From: Ferruginibacter sp.
GTDB taxonomy: Bacteria; Bacteroidota; Bacteroidia; Chitinophagales; Chitinophagaceae
Length of the DNA stretch: 64,000 bases
Direction: 5' to 3'
Assembly: GCA_013141115.1 (NCBI GenBank)
Contig: JABFRP010000003.1
Coordinates: 620,001-684,000, forward strand
The notes beneath the pieces are model-generated. The model had not been told where the DNA came from and made no database searches. It saw nothing but the letters and a program-made list of their open reading frames with translations. This document shows, one piece after another, positions 44,240 to 53,389 of this stretch. Both the position numbers and the translations under genes were made by a program. Within the stretch, counting starts at the first letter, position 1. Every line of letters starts with the position of its first letter.

Positions 44240-45613
44240 TTATTTTGTTACGTTCAGGTCTTTAAATATTTTATGAAAATGCATAATTGTTTCTATCCCT
44301 TTGTAAAAATTCTCAAGACCAAATTTTTCATTAGGGCTGTGAATATTATCATTATCAAAACCAAACCCCATAAACACAACATGTATTCCTAATCCGTTTT
44401 CAAACAAATATGGAATACCACCGCCTCCACATCTAACTGGCACCGGAGTTTTGCCAAAGCTGGTTTCTATTGCTTTAGCAGCCGCCTTATACACATTGCT
44501 CTCCACAGGGGTAAGATATGGCTCTATACCTAAACGGGATTGGGTTTTTAAGGTAACGCCATCGGGTAAATTATCTCTTAAATGATTTATCAGTAAAGCA
44601 GTAATGTCTTTACTTTGCTGATTAGGAACTGTTCTTACTGAAATTTTTGCAAAAGCTTTAGCAGGCAAAACTGTTTTGGCCCCCTCACCTGTGTAACCGC
44701 CCCAAATGCCATTTACATCAATACTTGGACGAATGCCGGTTCTTTCATTAGTAGAAAAATCTTTTTCTCCATAAAGGTTTGTTATTCCAAGTTCTTCACG
44801 ATAAGCCGCTTCATTAAACGGCGCTAAAGCCAATTTTTCTCTTTCTTCCGCTGAAGAAACGAGTACATCATCATAAAAACCAGGTATGGCAATTCTATTA
44901 TTTTCATCATGTAACGAAGCAATCATCTTTGATAATATATTTATAGGATTTGCTACAGCACCGCCATAAATTCCGCTGTGCAAATCCCTGTTTGGGCCTG
45001 TAAGCTCCAGTTCAATATAAACAAGACCCCGTTGGCCAATATCAATACTTGGGGTTTCAAAACTAATCATGGCACTATCACTAATTAAGACAGCATCAGC
45101 CTTCAAAAGATTTTTATTGGCATTTATGAAACTTTCCAGGTTTGGCGACCCAATTTCTTCTTCTCCTTCAATACAAAACTTAATGTTGCTGGATAGTGTG
45201 TTTGTTTTAAGTAAAATTTCTAAAGCTTTAATGTGCATGTATAGTTGCCCTTTATCATCACAACTTCCTCTTGCAAATATTTTGTCGTCAACAATTACAG
45301 GCTCAAATGGATCGCTATTCCACAGTTCAAATGGTTCTGCCGGTTGAACATCATAATGCCCATATACTAATACAGTTGGTAATGAGGCATCAATTATTTT
45401 TTCTCCATAAACTACCGGAAATCCTGCTGTCTGATAAATTTCAACTTTGTCAGCACCTGCTTCTAACAAGTAAAACTTTATCTTTTCAGAACATTCTTTC
45501 ATGTGAGCAATATGTTCACTTTTTGCACTTATACTTGGGATTCGCAGCAAGCTGAACAACTCGGCTATAAACCTGTCTTTATTATTATCAAGGTATTCTT
45601 TCCAGATTTGCAT
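44240..45613 (-). CDS. M20-family dipeptidase/metallopeptidase
   Basis: The 457-residue protein has the M20 metal ligands in order: VLVYGHYDVQPAEPFELW, ARGSCDDKGQLYMHIKALE and CIEGEEEIGSPNLESF. A lid-domain HSGIYGGAVANP and a late His in HSPNEKFG follow. M20 dipeptidases of this length (about 450) cleave di- or tripeptides with two zinc ions and are usually cytoplasmic; there is no signal peptide here. The stop lies 10 bases before the DinB-like gene, suggesting co-transcription. Confidence 0.92.
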   Translation of the reverse strand: MQIWKEYLDNNKDRFIAELFSLLRIPSISAKSEHIAHMKECSEKIKFYLLEAGADKVEIYQTAGFPVVYGEKIIDASLPTVLVYGHYDVQPAEPFELWNSDPFEPVIVDDKIFARGSCDDKGQLYMHIKALEILLKTNTLSSNIKFCIEGEEEIGSPNLESFINANKNLLKADAVLISDSAMISFETPSIDIGQRGLVYIELELTGPNRDLHSGIYGGAVANPINILSKMIASLHDENNRIAIPGFYDDVLVSSAEEREKLALAPFNEAAYREELGITNLYGEKDFSTNERTGIRPSIDVNGIWGGYTGEGAKTVLPAKAFAKISVRTVPNQQSKDITALLINHLRDNLPDGVTLKTQSRLGIEPYLTPVESNVYKAAAKAIETSFGKTPVPVRCGGGGIPYLFENGLGIHVVFMGFGFDNDNIHSPNEKFGLENFYKGIETIMHFHKIFKDLNVTK

Positions 45614-45727
45614 AACTGATGTTACTTACTTTTCTTTTCGTTAGTGTTTCGTTGAATCATTTTTATTTTTTATTGCTCACTCTGCACTATTTTATATCCT
45701 TATAAAAATCATTGGTTCAATGTAGTA

Positions 45728-46378
45728 TCAGGATTTCTTCTGAGCCAGAAAATTCATCCACGGCCCTTCGCTGTCCACATGGCGGGTTTCCCAAATCACT
45801 TCCAATCCTGCAGTCTTTAGTGCATTTATAAAATCAGCCTCATTCCAGAAAACGACATGGTAATTTCCTGAAACATCACCTTGTTGCCAAAACTCATTCT
45901 CTCCTTCAAGTATGCACACCAGAAAGGTGCCGTTTGGTTGCAATGCTTCAGCCACTTTGTTTAGAACCTGAGCTACCTGGTTACGATCAATATGCTGTAA
46001 TACATAAAGAGCCATAATGCCGTTGTAAGGGCCACCAAATTCATCAGTTAAAATATTGAGAGGGTCAATTTTTTTGCCCCGTTTTAGCTGGAAGTCCCGA
46101 AAAGCCGCAGTGGCATCAGTTCTGCGTACAGTTACACCTAATGATTCTACAAAATCAGCATCCCAGCCTGGGCCTGAGCCTACCTCCAGGATAGTGCCAC
46201 CCTTGCCTGCAATTTCAACCATTTGTAGGATAGCTTCTTTTATATGCTGCGACGGATCTTTAGATACGGATGCCGCATACTGAAAAGCACTGTTTTCATA
46301 AGATTGAAGTGTTTGGTTGTTGTTAATAAGATGTTCTTCATCTTTTTGATTGTTATTGTTTGCTGATGCTGTATTCAT
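45728..46378 (-). CDS. Class I SAM-dependent methyltransferase (216 aa)
   Basis: The SAM motif ILEVGSGPGWDADFVESLG lies near residues 58-76, then VRRTDATAAFRDFQ, IMALYVLQHIDRNQV and a C-terminal NFLAQKK. The substrate cannot be told from the sequence. It stands alone, 114 bases downstream of the M20 gene start region in the opposite sense of reading order (the two share the minus strand). Confidence 0.88.
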   Translation of the reverse strand: MNTASANNNNQKDEEHLINNNQTLQSYENSAFQYAASVSKDPSQHIKEAILQMVEIAGKGGTILEVGSGPGWDADFVESLGVTVRRTDATAAFRDFQLKRGKKIDPLNILTDEFGGPYNGIMALYVLQHIDRNQVAQVLNKVAEALQPNGTFLVCILEGENEFWQQGDVSGNYHVVFWNEADFINALKTAGLEVIWETRHVDSEGPWMNFLAQKKS

Positions 46379-46586
46379 CTTTTGTACATTTTGAAACGAA
46401 ATGATTGTATTACAGTTTTAAAACACAAAGCAAGCTAAATAAAACGATGCAGAAAAATACTTAATTAGTATTGATTGATAACAAAAAGAAATCAATAAAA
46501 AAAGCAAAAAGGTAATGAAACGTCTTTCTTGCGGTTATTTAATTTGAAAGACTTGTAAAGAAAAAGAAAAAGCAATCACTCCAGAG

Positions 46587-46616
46587 TAAGGGGAATTTAT
46601 TATTTAAGTGTCTTAA
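46587..46616 (+). promoter_or_regulatory. Probable ECF sigma promoter of the sigma gene itself
   Basis: TAAGGGGAA (46587-46595), 12 bases, GTGTCTTAA (46608-46616). The two words and the spacer length match the elements at 49739-49768 and 52437-52466. It ends 52 bases before the sigma gene start, fitting autoregulation. Confidence 0.6.
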
Positions 46617-46668
46617 ATGATAAATCACCTCTTTTTACTCAAAAGGTAATAAATGAAATGATTTTAAA

Positions 46669-47247
46669 TTGAGCAATAAGGAAAGAATTGCCGGAGATAA
46701 CACTCAGTTTGAAGAATTATTCAAACAGAGTTTTCAAGACTATTTTGAAAGCTTGCATAGGTATGCCTATACTATTATAAAAAATAACGAGCAGGCAGAA
46801 GATATAGTTCAGGCGGTTTTTATTAAATGGTGGGAGAAAAAAAATGACCTAAACATAAGCAGATCAGTAAAATCATATTTGTTTACGGCAGTTTATAATC
46901 AGTCGCTTAATTATTTAAGAAACACTAAAAATCGAAAAACAAATAATGTGGATTTCAGTATGAATCAGTTTGATAAAGCAGAACAGGTGCAATCAGATAT
47001 TGGGTATTATAAAGAAATGAAAACTAAGCTAAAAGAAGCCTCAGAGGAATTACCACCACAATGCAAACTTATTTTTTTAAAAAGCAGGTTTGAGGAAAAA
47101 AAATATGCTGAAATAGCTATTGAATTTAATCTATCAATAAAAACTGTTGAAGCACAGATTGGGAAAGCTTTTAAAATATTAAGAAGCAAACTATTGAATA
47201 ATCAGAAAATAGAAATTTTAATTTTGATTCTTTATTTTTTCATTTGA
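46669..47247 (+). CDS. ECF-type RNA polymerase sigma factor
   Basis: The 192-residue protein has sigma region 2 (RYAYTIIKNNEQAEDIVQAV and then WEKK) and region 4 (KYAEIAIEFNLSIKTVEAQI, then GKAFKILRSKL), the latter in the helix-turn-helix form typical of Bacteroidota ECF sigma factors. The start is a TTG at 46669; nearby upstream ATGs are closed by stops, so the TTG is the only fit. A FecR-like anti-sigma gene follows 16 bases later. Its likely target element is visible in front of its own gene and two others. Confidence 0.88.
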   Translation: MSNKERIAGDNTQFEELFKQSFQDYFESLHRYAYTIIKNNEQAEDIVQAVFIKWWEKKNDLNISRSVKSYLFTAVYNQSLNYLRNTKNRKTNNVDFSMNQFDKAEQVQSDIGYYKEMKTKLKEASEELPPQCKLIFLKSRFEEKKYAEIAIEFNLSIKTVEAQIGKAFKILRSKLLNNQKIEILILILYFFI

Positions 47248-47263
47248 TTTAATTTTTACAAAA

Positions 47264-48292
47264 ATGGATATTAATCCTGATTTATTGATTGAGGAGCAAA
47301 GAATTGCAAAATATCTTTCAGGCGAAACAAATCCTGAAGAGGCTATTGCAATGGAAGAATGGATTTCAGAATCTGCGGCTAATAAAAATTTGTTCAATCA
47401 ATACCAGGAAATTTGGAACAACCTGAGAAACGAAAATAAATACGAAGTGCCCGATACATTTAAAGCCTGGAAATATTTAGAGGAAAATTTAAAGGATAAT
47501 AGCACTAAAATAAAAGGCTTATCGGCGGTAAGAAGTTTGTTTAAAAGATACAGTATTGCCGCCAGCATAATTGGAACTATTTTTATTTCAGCAGCAGGGT
47601 TATACATATACCTTAAATCTGACGATAATGCAATCTCAAAAGAAAACGAAATATTATTCTCTACAAACGAAAGTATTGAAAGAAGATTTTTATCTGACAG
47701 TTCTGAGGTTGTTTTGTATTCAAATACTTCTCTTCGGGTTCCTGAAACATTTGTAACAAACACCAGACAAATTAATATGGAAGGAGAGGCTTATTTTAAT
47801 GTAACACATAACCCTGCCAAGCCTTTTATTATTGCTATTGATAAAATACATATACAAGTGGTGGGTACTTCTTTTAATGTTAAAAATGATACAGTAAACG
47901 GAACTATTGAAACACAAGTTAGGACCGGAAAAGTTAGAATGTACAATGATAATGCTGAAATATTTATTGCAGCCGGCCAAACTGGTATTTATAACAAAGT
48001 GAATAATTCTTTTTTTCTTAAAAACAGTGTGAGTGTAAATAGTATTGGTTATGCAACCAGGAATTTCGTTTTTACTGACGAGAAATTAATTTCTATGATC
48101 AGTTATCTGGAAAAAGCTTATTCAACAAAAATTGTACTTGATAACCCACTGTTAGGCAATTGCAAAATGACAAGCTCTTTCGAAAACAGAAGTATTGACT
48201 ATGTATTAGAAGTTATAACTACCACTCTTAATTTAACTCACAGTATTAAAAATGGTGTAATCCATTTAGGAGGTAATCATGAAGGATGTTAA
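47264..48292 (+). CDS. FecR-family anti-sigma factor
   Basis: The 342-residue protein has a cytoplasmic N-terminus (sigma-binding), one membrane helix around 97-117 (YSIAASIIGTIFISAAGLYI) and a periplasmic FecR domain (DSSEVVLYSNTSLRVPETF; GEAYFNVTHNPAKPFIIA; VVGTSFNVKNDTVNGTIETQ). A DUF4974-like C-terminus (EVITTTLNLTHSIKNGVI) follows. It holds the preceding sigma factor inactive until a signal arrives through an outer-membrane partner. Its end overlaps the next gene by 14 bases, so sigma, anti-sigma and STN-protein form one operon. Confidence 0.9.
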   Translation: MDINPDLLIEEQRIAKYLSGETNPEEAIAMEEWISESAANKNLFNQYQEIWNNLRNENKYEVPDTFKAWKYLEENLKDNSTKIKGLSAVRSLFKRYSIAASIIGTIFISAAGLYIYLKSDDNAISKENEILFSTNESIERRFLSDSSEVVLYSNTSLRVPETFVTNTRQINMEGEAYFNVTHNPAKPFIIAIDKIHIQVVGTSFNVKNDTVNGTIETQVRTGKVRMYNDNAEIFIAAGQTGIYNKVNNSFFLKNSVSVNSIGYATRNFVFTDEKLISMISYLEKAYSTKIVLDNPLLGNCKMTSSFENRSIDYVLEVITTTLNLTHSIKNGVIHLGGNHEGC

Positions 48293-49541
48293 AATATTTT
48301 TTAGAGTCTTAGTAATCAGTGTTGGTTTGTTGTGTGGCGCAAAAGGTTTTTCTCAAAATACCACCAGTGTTAACTTAAACACCAGGATAAAGATTGTTAC
48401 AACAGCCATACGTTTTGATTCACTGGTAAGCAGCATATCAAAGCAAACTAAAGCACAATTTTCTTTTAATACCAGAAAAATCACACCTGGCAAAATATTT
48501 ACACTGAAAAAAGGTGAACAGACATTAGGAAATGTTTTGCAGGAAATAAAAAACAAAACTGGTATTTATTATAAAATAGTTGGAAGCCACATCATTCTTT
48601 TAGACAAACAACCTCAAGTTAATATCGAAAAAAAAACAAGCTACGTTTCAAAACCTATAAACATCAGTCAAAACAAATCATCTAAGAAGGAACCGGGTAA
48701 AAAATCTTTAAAAACAACACACAGCAAATATTCTTTGAAAAACGAAATAAGCGGCGAAGTAGAAGATGTTTCAGAATTTGAATCAGCACAGTCAGGTATA
48801 ACTGCTGCTGACTATATCCCTATTGAAGACACTTTGTTGCAAACAACCATAAATGATGCATCTATTTCAGCATCTTCTGAAATACCCGGTCAATTCTTGC
48901 AAAAATTAAAAGGAGATACCGTTAATAAGATAGCTGCAATTACTGATACAGGCACAATTTTTAAAACAACTGTAGTTGAGCAAAACAAATCTGTTAAAAC
49001 TCAATCCGTAAAAAAAGTAAATACAGGTAAGTTTGTAAACAATAGCAAATCCCTTCAATTGTTTGCCGGAGCAGAGCTATTGAGAACTATAGGTATTAAT
49101 GATGACATAAACTCTAATCTAACGGGTTTAGGCTTAAATTTAAAACTGGAGAAAAAGATAACTCAGAGGTTTGCGGCAACATTATCCTATGGGCTATATC
49201 ACTTTCCTCAAACTTACAAAGCTATTTATTCCTTTCCCAGTGATACCACTACTTTTCAAAGATTTACATTGGATATTCTGGCACTGGGAGTTAAATACAG
49301 GTTTGGAAAATCCTTTTATATTTCTGCTGAAGGAGGAACAATACTAAAAAGTAAAGTGAATAGTCGTCTTCTTTTTATGATAGCACCATCCGCCGGTGTT
49401 TTATTACCGCTTAAGGGTAGAAGGAAAATTGATATTGGCCTGAAATTTTACAACACTTTAAGCAGAGCCTCACTTTATGATCCGGTAATTGATGCTGGCG
49501 GGTACGGCATTTTATCAGTTAGGGTAGCTTACGGTTTTTAA
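48279..49541 (+). CDS. STN-domain outer-membrane barrel protein, probable sensor of the ECF system
   Basis: The 420-residue protein has a signal peptide (MKDVKIFFRVLVISVGLLCG), then an STN-like domain (IRFDSLVSSISKQTKAQFSF to GNVLQEIKNKTGIYYKIVGS, about 40-105). A long Ser/Lys/Thr-rich linker (about 110-250) follows, then a beta-rich C-terminus (FAGAELLRTIGINDDINSNL onward) resembling a small outer-membrane barrel of about eight strands. It is not a full TonB-dependent receptor, which makes the signalling trio unusual. An STN domain usually contacts the FecR periplasmic domain, so it may be the signal input. Confidence 0.75.
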   Translation: MKDVKIFFRVLVISVGLLCGAKGFSQNTTSVNLNTRIKIVTTAIRFDSLVSSISKQTKAQFSFNTRKITPGKIFTLKKGEQTLGNVLQEIKNKTGIYYKIVGSHIILLDKQPQVNIEKKTSYVSKPINISQNKSSKKEPGKKSLKTTHSKYSLKNEISGEVEDVSEFESAQSGITAADYIPIEDTLLQTTINDASISASSEIPGQFLQKLKGDTVNKIAAITDTGTIFKTTVVEQNKSVKTQSVKKVNTGKFVNNSKSLQLFAGAELLRTIGINDDINSNLTGLGLNLKLEKKITQRFAATLSYGLYHFPQTYKAIYSFPSDTTTFQRFTLDILALGVKYRFGKSFYISAEGGTILKSKVNSRLLFMIAPSAGVLLPLKGRRKIDIGLKFYNTLSRASLYDPVIDAGGYGILSVRVAYGF

Positions 49542-49738
49542 TCAAACCAATGGCTTTATTTATAATAAAGAAATAATTTATGCAGGTGCAAATAATTACT
49601 TCTATTATTAGGATTCTGTTTTAGCTTCTATCAGATTATTTTCAGCAGAAATGAACTAAGCAGTAACTGTATAATAATGTCTGTTGGCATATCACAGAAT
49701 TCCTCTGATTAATACTGCATAAAAATATTTACACTAAA

Positions 49739-49768
49739 TAAGGGTATTAGTTTACTGATGTGTCATAC
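49739..49768 (+). promoter_or_regulatory. Probable ECF sigma promoter of the lipoprotein gene
   Basis: TAAGGGTAT (49739-49747), 12 bases, GTGTCATAC (49760-49768). It matches 52437-52466 in both words and spacing and differs slightly from the sigma gene copy. It ends 48 bases before the next start. Confidence 0.65.
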
Positions 49769-49816
49769 TAATGCCTGGGTGTACAAAAAAATTTTTAAAA
49801 AAGTAAAACATTTACC

Positions 49817-50731
49817 ATGAAGAAAAATATCTTTTTTTTTATAGCAATTGCTATCACTGTTGCAGCATGTCAACGTGAAATTTCAGATGAAATCAACCAA
49901 AATAAAAGGCTCACTAAAATAAATGAGTTTCATAAAACCACCCGTAATGAACAACAATCATTTACAGTAAACACTGCTACTGCAACTGTAGTTACTACTA
50001 CCAAGGGTACTAAAGTGCTGTTGCCTGTAAACGGCTTCGTTTATGAAGATGGAAAGCCTGTTAAAGGAAATATCAACGTCTCTGTAAAGGAAATATTTAC
50101 TCCTATGGAAATGATCCTAAATGATATGCCTACAGTTGCAGGTAATCGTTTGCTGGAATCGGGTGGAGAATTTAAAGTATCTGTATTTCAAAACAGCAGG
50201 CCATTAAAGCTGGCCCCGGGAAATTTCATTAAAATTGGAATCCCTGATATTGGTAGAGACTTACAGGGGATGCAGGTATTTAATGGAGCTGTTGATGCAA
50301 ATGGAAACGTAAATTGGAATGCAAACGCCAATCCTGGAAATGTTGTGGTAGGCGACTCTACACTTTTTTCAAAAGCCGATCTTTTTGCTGATGATATCAA
50401 CTGGCTTAACTGCGACAAATTTATAAATGACCCTACGGTTACTTTTACTGTGTACCCTGGTAATGCCCCATCTGGCGATAGTACTAATGTCTTTGTCCAT
50501 CTCACAGGAAAAAATACCGTTGTAAAAATGAATTGGACACAAGGTCTTAATTATTTTAAATCAAACATGCTGTTAGCAGTTCCATCAACTATTGTAGGCA
50601 TTAGCGTAAAAAATGGACAGTTTTTTTGTTCTGTAATTCCTGTGAATGTACAAAATGGTGAATTTGTTACTTTAAATTTTACCCCATATACAGAGCAAGA
50701 GTTGAAAACTAAATTGGCACAGCTCAGGTAA
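49817..50731 (+). CDS. Secreted lipoprotein of unknown function (304 aa)
   Basis: The signal peptide ends in a lipobox (AITVAACQRE, Cys at 19), so it should be acylated and anchored. The mature part is beta-rich with a segment KVLLPVNGFVYEDGKPVKG like the carboxypeptidase-regulatory or cell-surface folds, but I cannot name the family. It stands directly after one of the predicted ECF promoters. A hairpin-like CTTTATT-TAT-AATAAAG lies just after the previous gene, consistent with separate transcription. Confidence 0.72.
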   Translation: MKKNIFFFIAIAITVAACQREISDEINQNKRLTKINEFHKTTRNEQQSFTVNTATATVVTTTKGTKVLLPVNGFVYEDGKPVKGNINVSVKEIFTPMEMILNDMPTVAGNRLLESGGEFKVSVFQNSRPLKLAPGNFIKIGIPDIGRDLQGMQVFNGAVDANGNVNWNANANPGNVVVGDSTLFSKADLFADDINWLNCDKFINDPTVTFTVYPGNAPSGDSTNVFVHLTGKNTVVKMNWTQGLNYFKSNMLLAVPSTIVGISVKNGQFFCSVIPVNVQNGEFVTLNFTPYTEQELKTKLAQLR

Positions 50732-51002
50732 GTAAGCAAAAGAATAAAATCCGCTACTATTAAGATTGTAACTAAGAATAGGATAACAACTTTAATTATT
50801 GCAAGCTGTCTATATTGAGTTTTTTTGTGCTAATAATTGCAGCACCGTCTGTTCAGCAAGGAGATTGAGCACCTTTGAATGAAGTGCTTATTCGAACTAT
50901 GTTTTATCATAGAGTAAACTATCTACGCTTTATTTTCACAATTATCCATACCTGCCCAGTTGATAACTCAGTGGCAGTATCTAAAAAATTAAAACTCTTT
51001 TT

Positions 51003-52190
51003 ATGAAACTAAACAAAAATCAATCTCAAAAACCTATTTTTTTGAAATTAGCGGATAAGAAAAAGCAGATGACCAAACTTATTTTATGTAGTTTTTATTT
51101 TTGCCTGTTTTTGTTTGCAGGTTGTCAAAAAGAAACATCTCCGGGCGGCGGCGAAACAAATAAACCCCAGATAATTAAACATACAGGTACGGCTCTTCTT
51201 TCTCAAGCAAGAAGTGATATGGCTGCTGCGGCAGCAGGAAATAAAATGCTTTTTGCAGGGGGATATTATACGGATGCTATGGGTGATGACCACAGCAGTA
51301 AGACAGTTGATATTTATGATGTGGTAACTAATAATTGGACAGTAGCGCAACTTAGCGAAGCAAGAGAAAACTTAGCTGCTGCTGGGGCAGGCAATAAGAT
51401 TGTTTTCGCTGGTGGAACTGAAGAAGGTGGATTCGGCAGAGGTAGTAAGGTCGTTGATATTTATGATATAGTCACTGGTATATGGACTACGGCAGAGCTT
51501 AGTGTAGCAAGAGAAAATTTAGCTGCTGCAGCAGCAGGTAATAAAATTGTATTTGCTGGTGGAAATGGCACTTACACCAGCGATTATTCAAAAGTAGTTG
51601 ATATTTATGATGTAGTTACGGGTATATGGACTACAGCAGAGCTTAGTGTAGCAAGGCATCGCTTAGGAGCGGCGGCATCGGGTAATAAAATTTACTTTGG
51701 TGGAGGTTTAAATGGGTTTGCCTCTAAAACTGTTGACATTTATGACGTAGTAACTGGTGTATGGGCTACAGATGAATTGAGCAAACCAAGAGGATTTCTT
51801 GCTGCTGCTTCATCTGGTAATAAAATTCTTTTTGCAGGAGGGATTGATCCTTTATCAACAGACCATGTAGCTCTTTATAAAACAATTGATATTTATGATA
51901 AAGCAACAGGGCTGTGGACAACTGGATCGCTAAGCGAGGGAGCGGATATTCCTACAGGAACCGGACTTGGAGATAAAATTCTCTTTGCAGGCGGTGTAAA
52001 CGTTGATTATTCGGATGCGGTAGATATTTGCGATGTTGTTACAGGAAAATGGGAAACTTTGAAATTAAGTGTTGCAAGAACGGGAATGGCCTCTGCCGGA
52101 ACAGGGAATAAAATTTTGGTTGCCGGTGGTATTGGAACGTCGGCTGAAATTGATTTAAAAATGGTGGATATATTTACTCTTAGCAGGTAG
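51003..52190 (+). CDS. Kelch-repeat lipoprotein
   Basis: Six to seven repeats of about 48 residues follow the pattern ARxxLAAAAAGNKIVFAGG ... VDIYDVVTGIWTTAELS, a beta-propeller of the kelch type. The ATG at 51003 gives a 22-residue basic extension. The in-frame ATG at 51069 gives the cleaner signal MTKLILCSFYFCLFLFAGCQKE, with the lipobox Cys directly after LFAG, and may be the true start. The repeats bind a ligand rather than catalyse in most proteins of this kind. No ECF promoter word was found directly in front. Confidence 0.85.
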   Translation: MKLNKNQSQKPIFLKLADKKKQMTKLILCSFYFCLFLFAGCQKETSPGGGETNKPQIIKHTGTALLSQARSDMAAAAAGNKMLFAGGYYTDAMGDDHSSKTVDIYDVVTNNWTVAQLSEARENLAAAGAGNKIVFAGGTEEGGFGRGSKVVDIYDIVTGIWTTAELSVARENLAAAAAGNKIVFAGGNGTYTSDYSKVVDIYDVVTGIWTTAELSVARHRLGAAASGNKIYFGGGLNGFASKTVDIYDVVTGVWATDELSKPRGFLAAASSGNKILFAGGIDPLSTDHVALYKTIDIYDKATGLWTTGSLSEGADIPTGTGLGDKILFAGGVNVDYSDAVDICDVVTGKWETLKLSVARTGMASAGTGNKILVAGGIGTSAEIDLKMVDIFTLSR

Positions 52191-52255
52191 ATTAAAAAAT
52201 TTACGTCTCGGCAGGAATATTATTTCCTAAATAAGCTCAGCAGTAGTTTGTGATT

Positions 52256-52303
52256 AAATACCCATTGATGTTTTCAAAAATTTTGAAGCATTGATGGGTA
52301 TTT
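52256..52303 (+). terminator. Rho-independent terminator after the kelch gene
   Basis: AAATACCCAT (52256-52265) pairs with ATGGGTATTT (52294-52303), with an inner TTCAAAA/TTTTGAA stem. It is followed by T-rich DNA and lies 66 bases after the kelch stop. A GTGTCATAA word close behind resembles the ECF element but has a 16-base spacer. Confidence 0.7.
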
Positions 52304-52436
52304 GATTTTATATTGAAGTGTCATAAATATCCACGTAAGAATATTTTCTCACTCTCTGTAATTAACTGACTGTTTTTATGAAATTGTTAATTAAAAGTTA
52401 CACTCAATAAAATTCAGGTAATATAGCAATTACCAG

Positions 52437-52466
52437 TAAGGGTATATAATAATCATTGTGTCATAC
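52437..52466 (+). promoter_or_regulatory. Probable ECF sigma promoter of the outer-membrane protein gene
   Basis: TAAGGGTAT (52437-52445), 12 bases, GTGTCATAC (52458-52466), identical in both words to the element at 49739-49768 while the spacer differs in sequence. It ends 81 bases before the next start. Confidence 0.65.
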
Positions 52467-52547
52467 AATTAAATTCACCATGCTGGAATAATATATTTTC
52501 AATTCGGTGATTAATCAAATTCACTAACATTTTAAAAATTATCAAAA

Positions 52548-53162
52548 ATGAAAAAACTACTTTTCTTATCCATGCTCTTTATTTCAGTATCTGCTTTTGC
52601 ACAAAAGAATTTGCCAAGCAAAAAAATTCAACTTTCAGGAGGGTATAGCCGAACAGGTTCTGGCGACATGCCTGGCTATATGTATGGGGCTGAGTATGCA
52701 AAGTATTTTAAAAAGAAAACTTCATGGGCAGTTGGCTTTAATGGATTTATTTATGATGGTAGTGAATCTCTTTTTTCTTCATCTGATCCTAATAAACGTT
52801 CTAATGGAAAAATGAGATATACCACTGCCGGTTTGCAGATTAACAGTCATTTAGGAATTAGTATTATTAGAAACAAGTTTCATGAACTTCAATTTCGTCT
52901 TGGAGCTTTGGTAAAGTATCAGTCAGCTTCTATAGACGGATATGCTATTACTTATCCTGTTGCGACAAATTATCCAGAACCGGTAGTAACCTTCTATAAT
53001 TATAATCCCCAAAGAACGATTGCCGCAGGTGGTTCTGTTCAGGTAGCATACAACTATACAATTAAGAATAAAATCAGTATTGGCTTCTTGGGTGGTGTCC
53101 AAACAGATTCTGAAGGAGATCTGATATATCAGACAGGGCTAACTTTTGGGAGAAAGTTTTGA
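52548..53162 (+). CDS. Outer-membrane beta-barrel protein (204 aa)
   Basis: The signal peptide MKKLLFLSMLFISVSAFAQ is followed by alternating hydrophobic strands (IQLSGGYSRTGS, WAVGFNGFIYDG, YTTAGLQINSHLGISII, LQFRLGALVKYQSA, GFLGGVQTDSEG). It ends with a C-terminal Phe (TFGRKF), as outer-membrane barrels do. Function unknown. It is preceded by a predicted ECF promoter and is therefore a likely member of that regulon. Confidence 0.85.
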   Translation: MKKLLFLSMLFISVSAFAQKNLPSKKIQLSGGYSRTGSGDMPGYMYGAEYAKYFKKKTSWAVGFNGFIYDGSESLFSSSDPNKRSNGKMRYTTAGLQINSHLGISIIRNKFHELQFRLGALVKYQSASIDGYAITYPVATNYPEPVVTFYNYNPQRTIAAGGSVQVAYNYTIKNKISIGFLGGVQTDSEGDLIYQTGLTFGRKF

Positions 53163-53389
53163 TTTTTGGAGATAAAAAAGAAACGACTAAATAGGTTGTC
53201 GCACTAAATAAATTATTAAACTTAAAAACATTTTTATGAAAACTTCAAGTAAAATATTAAAAACAATATTTTAGTAGTTTATAAATCAAAATGAACATTT
53301 CAGAATATAGAGAGTAATACTGTGATTAAAAAAATGTTCAATTACTTGCAACGCTTTGAAAACATAAATTGTCAAACTAAAAAAAAGCT

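Noticed and set aside
52296-52323. Fourth ECF promoter at GGGTAT and GTGTCATAA after the kelch gene
   Set aside because: The spacer is 16 instead of 12 bases and the first word overlaps the terminator stem, so it is more likely chance or a decayed copy.
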